Shown: in pieces, positions 48,821-60,500 of the stretch | Layout: the number at the start of each line of letters is the position of its first letter | How positions within the stretch are numbered: the first letter of the stretch is position 1 | Origin: Pelodera strongyloides | Lineage: Eukaryota; Nematoda; Chromadorea; Rhabditida; Rhabditidae | DNA length: 64,000 bases | Direction of reading: 5' to 3' | NCBI GenBank assembly: GCA_036852015.1 | Contig: JAANDG010000408.1 | Coordinates: 62,001 to 126,000 of the forward strand | Made by a program: the position numbers and the translations under genes | Notes under the pieces: model-generated | The model's input: only the letters and a program-made list of their open reading frames with translations | Told to the model about the DNA's origin: nothing | Database searches by the model: none

Positions 48821-48908
48821 TCAAGGTATTGCACGCTCAGAGACTAAACACTACCCTCATCTACTATGCTTGTTTTAGCATTTTAAAGCGGTTCCCAAGT
48901 GTTATATG

Positions 48909-49391
48909 CAAATTTTGTTCTGTATTCCCAAGAATTACATGCGAATTGTGCGCTATACTGTGTCGAAAATTGAGTTCCATCGCGTGTCGAAATACACAGA
49001 AGCCGATAAACTTGCATATAATAGATTGGAATGTTAATTAACCACGTGCCATAGCGCTTTAAAGTTTTATGCAGATATATTTTATGAACATTGTCAGTTA
49101 ACTGCTCGTAGTTACTAATGGTAAACTACTTCAACAAATTTCATTTCAACTTTATTCATCAAATGGAGACTGAATGTATGTCTAATAATTGAAATACTGT
49201 CTGTAAATTTGTTTCTTCTTTGTGTGCGCATAAAACTTTAAAGCGCTATGGCACGTGGTTAATTAACATTCCAATCTATTATATGCAAGTTTATCGGCTT
49301 CTGTGTATTTCGACACGCGATGGAACTCAATTTTCGACACAGTATAGCGCACAATTCGCATGTAATTCTTGGGAATACAGAACAAAATTTG
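48909..49391. mobile_element. Long inverted repeat, ~163 bp arms
   Basis: 48909-49071 and 49229-49391 are almost exact reverse complements around a ~157 bp spacer. Arm ends include AAGCGCTATGGCACGTGGTT. The near identity of the arms points to a young fold-back element or gene conversion between the arms. No ORF of note. Confidence 0.9.
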
Positions 49392-50037
49392 GAATTCATG
49401 AGGTGCATAATTTCAGACTTTATCATTTTTATAATTTTTTATCGTTGAAATTATCGCCCTTGTTGACTTCAAGCACCTATGCTTCACCAAAAATCCATGT
49501 CTCAAAAATCATTTTCCAAAATTTAACTAGCGCAGTAGGACGCAAGTTTTTTCGTCACTTTTTGTGTTTTGCACTTTCAGCTTTCTATGGAAAGGTTCCC
49601 TTTGTTCGTCGATTTTCTTTCAGAAATCTAGGTGTTTGAGTTAAGTGGGTGTCGTTTAGTATAGTAAAGTTAAAAGGTCATTTCCAATTGAAAGTACGTA
49701 TGAAAAGCACGTCTAGGTGCAGTTTATTGAAATTTCATTAGTACTCTTTCATAAGCAAAATCCTGTACGACTACGGTATATCATTGAGGAGAGAACCCTG
49801 TTTTTGTGTCTATTGGAATGCGGCTCTACAGTAACGCTTCTGAAATTCTCATATTTCTGCAAAAGAAAATCCGAAAGAACTGTTCTGATTGCCGTTTCCT
49901 TGAAAGCGAACAGGTGTATCGCTGATTATCAGTAGTGCACGCGAAGATATCATCTTTTTCGGAACTTGTCCTTCCCACTATTAGACTTAATCACACATTG
50001 GGGTACAAAGAGGCTAATTAACTACCAAAATGAATAC

Positions 50038-50214
50038 ATTAAAGCACCGGCAGGTTTTTCAAACACATCGAGTACGCCAGCATTCTTATGCAGCGATTGC
50101 AAATGAACATTAATTAGAATAAAAAATAGAGCGAAATTCGAGTAAATTAGCATATATACGTAAGAATACAATTGTCCACGATGCGTTACAAAAACCGGCC
50201 GGTAGTTTGCTTTA
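50038..50214. mobile_element. TTAAAGCG MITE copy 10
   Basis: Ends TTAAAGCACCGGCAGGTTTTT and CCGGCCGGTAGTTTGCTTTAA with the family core. Confidence 0.8.
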
Positions 50215-50760
50215 AATGGATGCTTAGGCTAGAGAAAAATTGTCACATAGTGTCCTTGGCGTACGTATAGTAATAGTAAACATACGGGTTCTGACAATAG
50301 GTCATAGGTCTTTACTTTACAGCCTGTCAGAACCTTGTACTAATAGGTTCTTCCATTATTACATTTACTTTGCAATACTTTTCACTGGTTTTCACCAACG
50401 ATCAACCTCACGAAAAAAAGCGGTGTTAGTCTCCGAGACTGATCTGTCAGTCCTCCTTTGTCATCCCTTCCTTATAAATCCTCCCCAGTCCTCCCTTCAG
50501 TCATCCATTCCTCCCCAGTCCTCCTTTCTCCTGCTCCCGGATCATCCTCCTCTCCTCCCAGTCATCCCAGTTGTCCTCCCTCTCCCTTTCTCCAAGATCC
50601 TCCTCAGCGATCGATTGCTCTGCTCACCGTGTTGTATTAAGCTCTCTTTCGCTTTCTAAATCATTTCCTTAGCTAGCTAAGCACACGGTCACTCTAATAC
50701 TTGAACCCAATAAATTGTACTTGGAAAACAAATTTCTCGGTCACCATTTTTACACTTTTA

Positions 50761-50925
50761 CTTACCGCGAAATACCGGCCGGTTTTTGAAACGCAACTGA
50801 TTTCTTAGGTATTTATGCTAATTTTTCTCGAATTTAGCTCGATTTTTTATGGTCATTTGCATAAGCCGCATAAGAATGCTGGTGTACTCGATGTGTTTCA
50901 AAAACCGGCCGATATTTCGCTTTAA
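50761..50925. mobile_element. TTAAAGCG MITE copy 11
   Basis: Left end CCGCGAAATACCGGCCGG has lost the TTAA. Right end CCGGCCGATATTTCGCTTTAA is intact. Only about 550 bp from copy 10. Confidence 0.85.
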
Positions 50926-51284
50926 ATTAGCCGCTTCAAAAAACTGTATGATCACACGGAAATCGTTCGTGAGTAACCATAAAATGTACAAAAAAAGAAT
51001 ACATAGTCGGACAGTAAATTTTATCTAGTTGTTTACGGCAAAGATCTTACGACTTTCGAATGTAACTCAATGCTTCATTGTTGTTTTCGCAGCGCTGGCG
51101 TGCATATTATGTGAAATTTTCGGCATGACAATTTTTCGTGAGTCATCCCTTTAAAACAAGAAATTGATTAGTTTTTGAGAATAAACATTTCTGGTCACAT
51201 GTGCAGCTTGGAATTTTTTGTATTGATTTTTAACTTGTTGGCCATACATTTTTTTGCAATTATCAGTTCAAGTACACAGGAAAG

Positions 51285-51685
51285 TGAAAACCCCGATTTC
51301 GCCCCGATCATTTTTCAAAAAACCCCGATTTCGCCCCGATTCTTTCGAAAAACCCCGATTTTGCCCCGATTCTTTCAAAAAAACCCGATTTCGCCCCGAT
51401 CAAGTCCCTCAAATAATCGGGCCTTGATCGGGGCGAAATCGGGGTTCTTAATTAACCGTTTACTCCGCCGAAAAATCAACGTGTTTCACTCAACTGTTTT
51501 AAGTGATTTTTGGTTAGTTTCATCATGTTACCCCTGGAAAGAGTAAATACGGATGCATGATTGATTATTTTCGAAAAACCCCGATTTTGCCCCGATCATT
51601 TTTCAAAAAACCCCGATTTCGCCCCGATCAAGGCCCGATTTTTTGAGGGACTTGATCGGGGCGAAATCGGGGTTTTTGGTTTCCC
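51285..51685. repeat. CCCCGATTTCGCCCCGAT tandem and inverted array
   Basis: Direct units AAAACCCCGATTTCGCCCCG occur about four times at 51290-51405, then an inverted unit at 51427-51447. The pattern repeats at 51575-51635 (direct) and 51654-51675 (inverted), giving two strong hairpins with G/C-rich arms. Confidence 0.85.
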
Positions 51686-52727
51686 ATGTAGAACGAATTT
51701 CCATTTTGTTTATCATTTTGAGAGTCCCGCTAATTCCAAATATTTAGCATTTACACTTCCGAGCGTAACGCGGCTCTCACTAACAAACATACATACAAAC
51801 TTTGTTCATTTAAACAATAATAAGAATAAGTATTGCTTTCTTTCACGTGATTATACTTCATATTATTGTTCCATTTACATCTTTGCTTACCACACATCTT
51901 ATCCATGCAGTTTCGGTCTTTTAATTTCGACGACACGTAAACAATACTATACATTCAGAACAATTAGAAAGTTTGCTATGCAAATTCGCCGAGCCCCACT
52001 TTTTCGGGACGAAATCGCCCTCCACTAGCAAGGGCCCAGGCCTACATAGAATCAGTTTTTCCCCATTTTTTTCTGTGAGAAAACTATAAAGCCCATCGTT
52101 TTACTCTCTACTGGGGCTACTCCCGCGTTTTTTTATATTTCGCTTCGTTTTTTTTGTGAGTTCCTTGTCTACGACCTAGCGTTGTGTTCTTCGACTCCCT
52201 TTTGGAAGTCCTATATTATGGTCTTAACCGTGGACAATTCTCTTTTCCCTAGGCTTAGTTTTAGTAGCCTTTTCTTCCGCAAGGCATTAGCCATAAGCCC
52301 GGGCAGTCAGTCCCCTCTCATATAGGGTTTACTTTCAAAAAGCCAATATTTTCGTATTATATGAATAATATTGTTTACGTGTATATTTTCGGGGGCAATC
52401 TCTGAAAAACGCTTTTGTTTTTATGCGTCTGTGCCCCGTCTCTCTAGTCATCTTTCTTCTCTGTCATGGAATGTATATACATTTGAAAAATGATTAGTAA
52501 ACTTTTAAAGCGATGGGGACACATGTAATCGGCGTATTTATTATTTTTCAAATTGATCCTGTATTTAACAAGGATCACAAATCCATAAATAATTATATAT
52601 GCTAAATATCTTATATATATCTTATTAATATAATTAATTATAATATAAAATTAATTGTTATTATCAAGATTGTCGATCGTATTATGATTTTGTCGAGGTG
52701 ATTTGAATTGACCCCACCAATGTAAAT

Positions 52728-52909
52728 CTAAAGCGAAATACCAGTCGGTTTTTGAAACGCGTCGTGGGCAATTGCATTCTTATGCAGCATATGCAAATGA
52801 ACATAAATTAGGATAAAAAATCGAACTAAAATCGCGTAAGTTAGCAGAAATACGTAAGAATTCAGTTGTCCACGATGCGTTTCTAAAACCGGCCGGTATT
52901 TCGCTTTAA
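52728..52909. mobile_element. TTAAAGCG MITE copy 12
   Basis: Ends CTAAAGCGAAATACCAGTCGG and CCGGCCGGTATTTCGCTTTAA with family core, upstream of the nAChR gene. Confidence 0.9.
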
Positions 52910-53629
52910 ACGATATAAATTATCGAAAACTCTTTTCAGTGCAGACGACTTTTATATATATCTAGACTATTTATATTTATTTTTCTCTCTAACTCACCTT
53001 GATGTCCAGAGAATACACGCGGTGTCTGCCCATGGGCGGCAATTGAGGTAAGATATTGATTTAGTGATTTTATATTTATTGATTTTTTTTATTGATTTTT
53101 ACCTTTGTCGACCCCTGACATCGTAAAGACCTGGCTCGTTTGCGGCAACGTTTTGACGGTGCCGGAACAAATTGTCTATTCGCGTATTCGGCGTATTTTA
53201 CCAAATGCTTACCAATTTTGTTGCCAAATGCTCAAATACCTAAAATCGCAAAAACTTATAGAGCATTCTTGCGTAGAAAATTTTATGACAAATATATTAT
53301 CAGTGCAAAGATATGTTTTAGAAACGGACATTTTGGATGTACAGTCTGGGATGCGTCGCGAACGCGCGGCGGATTCGCTAAAGCGCCCCGAAAACGCAGT
53401 ACCACGGGTAGGCTAAAGTTAAAGTTAATTACACGTGGTTTGTGGAGCGTATTGTTCCCAACTATTCGTCTTTATGCCATTCTGTGCACTTGGCACACGC
53501 TTTTCATATAATATATGAAGTTTTGAAGTATGCAGTTCCCAGCTTACATTTCACAAACCATGTGTCATACCTCTTTGAGATTGTCTAGTGTTATCTTACG
53601 AAATTTTTATGAAATTATTATTTGTTTAG

Positions 53630-56600
53630 AATCCTTCGTCGATCGTTCGTTTTCCTACGCGTCTAATATACATCATATCGATTTTATCCTGCTTATTTCC
53701 ATCGGTTGTTGCTAATTCACACGCGAACAGACTGTTTGAAGATCTACTAGCCGACTACAATAAACTGGGTAAGTTTATCTCTGCTTGTTCGATTGTACAA
53801 TATGTTTGGCTACAAATGCATATTGTCAAATCTCATTGCTATCGGTCATCAGTTTGCGTTTATGTGTTGTTTTTAATTTTCATCCTGATGCTTCTTTGGG
53901 GGTATTTAAAAAATAAACAAATAAATAAATATGAGCAGTAAAGATGACCTCCATGTAAATGATAGTTGTTTACGCCAACAAGATATCGAAAAAAATTAAA
54001 GGACTACTGGGCCTTTGACCAAAGCCAGGCACCATAGACCCTCCTGTACTATCCATATGTAGCTGGACACTTACTGGTGTATTTATTTAATTTACCAGCT
54101 ACCTATTTACTTTTAATTTTACATTGATTGCCTTTACAGTCCGACCCGTCGACAATAACACGGAGACACTGGTGGTTCGGTTCAAGTTGAAACTGTCTCA
54201 GCTTCTCGACGTGGTTCGTTTCTATCTTCTATGTATATTCTTCTGTTGAAGTCGAATGCTTTTCTCTATCATTTCAGTCTGAATGTTCATTAAAGGGTCA
54301 GGCCAACGAGTATAAAATATTGTTTTCAATGAATTTTTTTATTATTTTATTCTCGTGTGCCTGTCCCTTTAATAGAGCCACTCACAAAAATTGGTTTTAA
54401 AGCGGTATGACAAGTGGCCAGCAAGACAACGCATTAGATTCCGCAGTATATTTATCGACAATTTCCTGCACTATCCTGATATACTCTGATTTATCCCCCA
54501 ATATCCTAGTTCGAAAGTGAGTTAACGTAATTTGTTCACCTTCGTTTGACAACTTATCCTCAATTTTGCTCTGCGTGGTTGGGAATTTGTGGGTGCTGAA
54601 TATGATTGACGTTTTAGACAGAGAGAGAGAGAGAGAGAGAGAAAGGGAGAGAGAGAGAGAGAGGTGCATGGAAGAGGAAGGTGTGTTCAGAGATGAGAGA
54701 GGGTGCATGACACATCCTTGATACGTAGAGAAGCGTGTCTTGCTGTACACTTCTAGGTGTCGGCATTGAACTGACTAGCACCTTACAAATCTGGCTCGAG
54801 CCTACAACACTGAAACAAGTAATCTTTACACATCCTTTACACAAGGATGGCAAACGAAAAGCTCAAGACTAACGACTTGACCGCATAGGTCCCGCAAAGT
54901 AGACGACGAGTTCCAGGCGGCTAAGGGCTCCACTAAATACACACAAAACACTTGCATTATCTCTTCAACTATAAGTGTTTATCTCTCTATTTTGTCTCCA
55001 CATGATTATGTACACTTCATGGAATAAAGAGTTAATATATAAAAAGAGTTACCCAGAAAGGCGTCTGGCGCGGACAAACCGACCACAACTTTCTCCATTG
55101 CATAAAACAAAATTGTTATTTTTCAGCACGAGAAGAATCAAATTATGACGACGAATGTCTGGCTACAACATGTGAGTTTTGTTCTGATTTGATACATATA
55201 TGTATGTCTATGATTTATTGGAAGACAATGGAAAAACATTTAAAAAAAAACTATCGACCATCAGGAACCCTAAGCCTAAGACTAAGACTCTAATGTCGAC
55301 CATCAGGAACCCTAAGCCTAAACCTAAGACTAAGTCATGATTGTCTCCATGCGCCTTACGGCGCTGCGTTCTCGCGCGATAAAAAAGTTTTCTCATGCTT
55401 TTTATAACATCACAGACTTTTGTTGTTATCAAGTCATTATCCACAAAAAAAAGTATATTTCAGAGTTGGACCGACTATAAACTCAAATGGAATCCTGAGG
55501 ATTACGGTGGAGTCGATGTGCTTTATGTTCCCTCGGACACGATTTGGTTGCCGGACATCGTGCTGTACAATAAGCAAGTTTCAGTTTTTCCTGAACATAG
55601 ACAATGACAAACATTGATGGTGCGCGGCGGGCGCGGTGCGCCGCTATTTCGCCGCTCGCCTTCCTAGTCTTCGCAAGACTCTCGAAGATTAGGCGAAGAA
55701 TGTATGGTCGTGCGCTGACTTCGTGCCGCGCATTTTCGTTAGCGTATTCCTTGAAACATCTCATTGCCAGCTCATTATAAGGTGTACCGCCACAGTCGTT
55801 TAGGGTATAAATTTTCATTAGCAATATTATTTCATTGTTTCAGTGCGGATGGCAATTACCAAGTGTCAATTATGACAAAGGCTAAACTCAACTACAATGG
55901 AACAGTAGAGTGGTCACCTCCCGCAATTTATAAGAGGTATTGTGAATTTTTAATCAACAATAACTTGGTGATTTTAATTTTTACCTACGTTATTTTCATG
56001 AATCTGTCTTTTTACGTCGTTGTTTATTTTTCGTCATCCTCTTGAATTTTACAGTTATTTTACAAACCACACATGAAGGAGAAAACATGTTCACTGTATT
56101 TCATTAGCTATCACTTGTCACGTAGACATAAATGCACACTGCATTATAAATTATTTATAATTACAGTACTTGTTTCAATTCCAGTATGTGCACGATCAAC
56201 GTTGAATTCTTCCCCTTTGATCTACAGACTTGTGAGATGAAATTCGGTAATTTTTTTATTCGTTTTTGCCCGCTTGGATAAAACAACAGCTATTTCATGC
56301 GTCTGATAATATCATTAATTGAATTCCGTATATAAAGGAAAACAAGTATGCGCGCCAGCTGGTAGTAGCGCACACTTCGCTCGCCCGTAGCGCACCACTA
56401 GCGCACCAGTGCGCGCATCTCTTATTCTGTGCTCAACAGGTTCCTGGACATACGGTGGACTGGAGGTGGACCTCAAACACAAGGACGATCATTTGCAAGT
56501 AGAAGAATTAGAATGGGTCGAAGGAACCGAGGGACCATATCAAGAGCCCGTTTGGGTGGTAGACCAAGGTGGGACAATTATAACTTATAACAATTATAAC

Positions 56601-57521
56601 TTTTAGAACGCATCCACGAAAAAATCTATCCTAGACTTTTTGTGTAAAATCCACGTGGTGATCGTTCTCTCAGAAAAAAACCTCTACGTTGCTTCAGAAG
56701 GTACCCCTATTAGTACGCTAAAGCGGTGTGGCGCTATTATCTCGTAAGGAACACATTCATTGGGCAAAATCAAGTAGTGATCTACCCTTACAACGAGATG
56801 ATGTGTTGTGCAATGTGCGCGCCACGATCCGCGTAAACGTAAACGACCAATGACCGCTTTGTGTGGCTTGCACGCCATCCCCAATCTATTCACAAAGTTA
56901 TTTCGATCTCCATTCCAGGCATTGATTTGAGTGATTATTATCCAAGTGTGGAATGGGACATTCTACGGGTTCCAGGAAAGCGACATGAGAAACGGTAAAG
57001 TGATAATTTCATTTTATTTTTTGAAAGGGTCAACAGCATCATAAATACACGGTAAAATAGTCGTGTGCGAAAATATGTGTGGATGTGGCTAGTAGGTATA
57101 TAGTATAAGTAAAGTTTTTTGTGAGCTTTCGATTCCAACCACAAAAACAAATGCGTTTAACACATTTTTATTTGCCAACTTTACTCATGCTACTATCTTT
57201 CCAACTTATTCATGGAGCGTGCAAATATAATAGGTATATAGTTGTAAAAACGGGTAGCAATCTGTGTCTATGTTAAAAGGGTTATTTGGGTGGCCTGACC
57301 CTTAATAATAATTGCTTATGTGAAAAACGGGAGCTACGAACACGTGATAAACAATCGTGTCCTATTTGAATTTCATCCAAAAATCCTCAAAATCGTTCGT
57401 TTCTTCCGCATTTGTCTCTGTGTTCGAAATGAAACAGATGAGATGTCAGAGAGGGAGTATGGCTCTCCCTCTCTCTCCCTCTTTCTTTCCTCTCCCCTCT
57501 TGGCCTCTTAAATTCTATCTG

Positions 57522-57554
<33 letters not shown>

Positions 57555-60500
57555 GTCCTTCTCTCCCTTTGTCTCTTACACTATCTCTCTCTCCCTCCCC
57601 CTCCCTTTCAAAATGTGAATTGTCTCCCTGGGGAAAATCCGTATATGTCAAGTCGCCGTCTTTTTTCCGAACACAGCAAACAATTTTACAAAAAAAGAAA
57701 ATGTTCGCCGCACACGAGTAATGTGTATCAGTGTCCTTTTTCTGCATTCAACTAACAATAAGAAAATGTCGTGTAAAGTTTTGAGGGAGCCAAAGTAGCA
57801 AAAAAATAAATAATGCTTCCTTCTGGACTTAGTTTGCTAGTTAATGTGGGTGAAGACAATATCGGCCCGTTGTGACTGGGTGTGAAATCCCTCATCACAA
57901 GGGAATATATATGGTTAGGTAATTCAGAAATGTACACGAAAAGGCGAGAGATCAACTCCGTGTTTGTCCTTTGCCTGGTACTCACAGGCCATGAATGTAG
58001 TCACGCTTCAAGAGAGTGCTTCTGTATCCAAAGACGGTGCAATACCAATACAGTACGGTGCATATGACTTGTTCTTCAGAAATTAGTCACTACCACGAGA
58101 GTTCGTCCAAGGTTCTAGCCAGGGTGGTGGTAGTTTCATCAAAGGCCCTATCCCTATCCGAACACGGGTTGTAGATTCCAACGAGAGCGGTGGTGGTTTC
58201 AAAATGTCAATGGCCCGTTCCGAACACGGGTTGCCTATGTTAGAGGTGTGCGCGCAAGCCAGTGGACCTGGTGGACGAGGCATTGGACCATAATTATTCC
58301 TTCTATTTTCAGCTACCCATGCTGCGAGAGTCCGTTCATCGATATTACCTATGAAATTCACTTGCGACGGAAAACGTTATTCTACACGGTCAACCTAATA
58401 TTCCCATCTGTAGGAATCAGGTTGGCGATTCTCTTTCTCTGTCTACTTTTTATTAGATAGTAAGCCTACGTGGTCTCCGCTAGGGTAATCGCACGCTCCC
58501 CGTTCAGACAGCAGGCCGGGTTGCCTCCTTCTGCGAATCTACCCGATTTAATAGTAGGTCTTCATAACCTGTTAACCAGACCCCATAGTGGAACCTTTCA
58601 AAACAAGTCGAACTCTAATTTTTGGTTAGAGTAATCTTGTGAGGTGTTTTGGGTTTAAATTAACCTAGCTTGAATGATGACTGTGTGGCAACACAGGCGT
58701 GCCTACCTCTTGCCGCTTGCTTCGCCAATCGTTAGCCAGACTATCGCCAGGAATCGGGCAGTTTACACATAGATTTTTCTTCTCAAGATCGCTTCGGAAT
58801 CTCGCCGCGCACAACCGAGCTCATCGGTGAATATGTTAATTTGTTTCAGTTTCCTGACTGCCCTCGTCTTCTACCTTCCCTCCGACGGCGGGGAGAAGAT
58901 CTCCCTATGTATTTCAATTCTCATCTCGCTCACTGTGTTCTTTTTGCTGCTCGGTAGGTCTTACACAATTGTTCATGTTCTCACAATAATCTTTTTACTG
59001 AAAAATTGAGGAGTTACCGTAATGTTTGAAGCACTTTTTGCTGCTCGGTAGGTCTTACACAATTGTTCATGTTCTCACAATAATCTTTTTACTGAAAAAT
59101 TGAGGAGTTACCGTAATGTTTGAAGCACAAAGTCCATCTAGTTGTATGCAAAACTTGAACATGCGAAAACATATCATATCGGGGTCATAAAAATTCGTTT
59201 TACAGCTGAATGTGTACTATGATTGTGATTGTGTGATTACGTCCAATACTTGTGTTTTGGTTATTGAAACATATTTTTGACGCCTTATTCCCATGTCATG
59301 TATGCAAATAACTGCGCGGTACTGCGGGATTTTTTATCCTAATTATATTCATTTGCATACAAGGTATGGGAATTTTGGTGCCCAACACATTTTTCACAAA
59401 CGGGCTGTTATAACGCTTCAAACGCTGTCCACAAAAATCGTCAAGTAAATATTTGTGTACTTTAGTCGAGATCATTCCGTCTACTTCTCTTGTAATTCCT
59501 TTGATCGGAAAGTACCTTCTCTTCACGATGGTCTTAGTGACACTATCCGTTGTGGTTACGGTGGTCACACTGGTAAGTTGTTGTTTACATAAACATAGGT
59601 ACTGGATTATTTTGTTCTTGAATAAATGACATTCATGGTATATGCGCAACTGTAAAAAGATAAAAGATAATCTAATATTTTACATGTAAACTGTGCTGAG
59701 GCTTTGGCGTACAATTAGTCTTATTCTTAGGTTCCCCTTCAGGAGGGCAGGGTAGAATTGAAGAATACTACTCGTTTTTGTAAAATACCGCCCTCCCCCT
59801 TTTTTTGTAAAATACACCCTCGTGGGGTAGTGATATTCAATTGGATAGGTTGTTTAAAATTTGGGCATCATGCTCCCATGCATGGGTAGTATTCTTCAAT
59901 TTTACCTGCTAACATATAATAGGTACATGGGAATGCAGCTATAAAGAATACAAAATACGTTTCATACACATTCTTTATAGTCGAATCCATAAGAGTGAAG
60001 TAGTTTTTGGGTTACCGCAACAGAAATTGTAAATGTAATCGTTAGCCAGATATTACACCGTTTACACCGACGCAGACCGTGAATTGTGAACACTTACATA
60101 TTGAATAAGTCAATGGGCTAGCAATTCAGTTTTTCGATTGCCATTCTGTAATAGATACTTTTCAGAATGTACACTACCGTTCACCCGCCACACATACGAT
60201 GCCAAACTGGGTGAAGACAATATTTATTCAGGTGTGTGTTACTAGTTTTTCGTTGTAAAATATGATAAGATGTCTAGGGTTAGCATATTAGGCTCAGGCT
60301 ATGGCTTTAAATATTGTCTGTGCACACATAGGAAATTACGGCAAACAAATCATCTACTGAAAAAGGAAAATGTTTCAAGATGTATGTTTATGTGCTTTGT
60401 CCTAACGTTGGTCGATGGTTTATTCTGGTTTAATTCTACTGCAGATCCTGCCCAAATATTTATTCATGAAACGACCGGGAGGTAACGACCCACACGGAAA

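Larger units (their letters stand above)
47450..53620. other. 6 kb gene-poor interval between the ShK paralog and the nAChR gene
   Basis: Contains the SINE-like element at 47600, simple repeats, the long inverted repeat at 48909, MITEs at 50038, 50761 and 52728, a TCCTCCC-type tract at 50455-50610 and the CCCCGATTTCG repeats at 51285-51685. Open frames here are short, repeat-derived and lack splice context. The first exon and promoter of the nAChR gene should fall at its right end, since exon 53630 has no start codon. Confidence 0.5.

Noticed and set aside
50240..50659. Plus-strand 139-codon frame rich in Pro/Ser/Leu
   Set aside because: The second half is a TCCTCCC-type simple repeat, and no conserved domain or splice sites are visible.
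53105..53511. Overlapping plus-strand frames of 103 and 123 codons before the receptor gene
   Set aside because: Two frames open over the same DNA with no recognisable domain. Neither supplies a start codon in phase with exon 53630.
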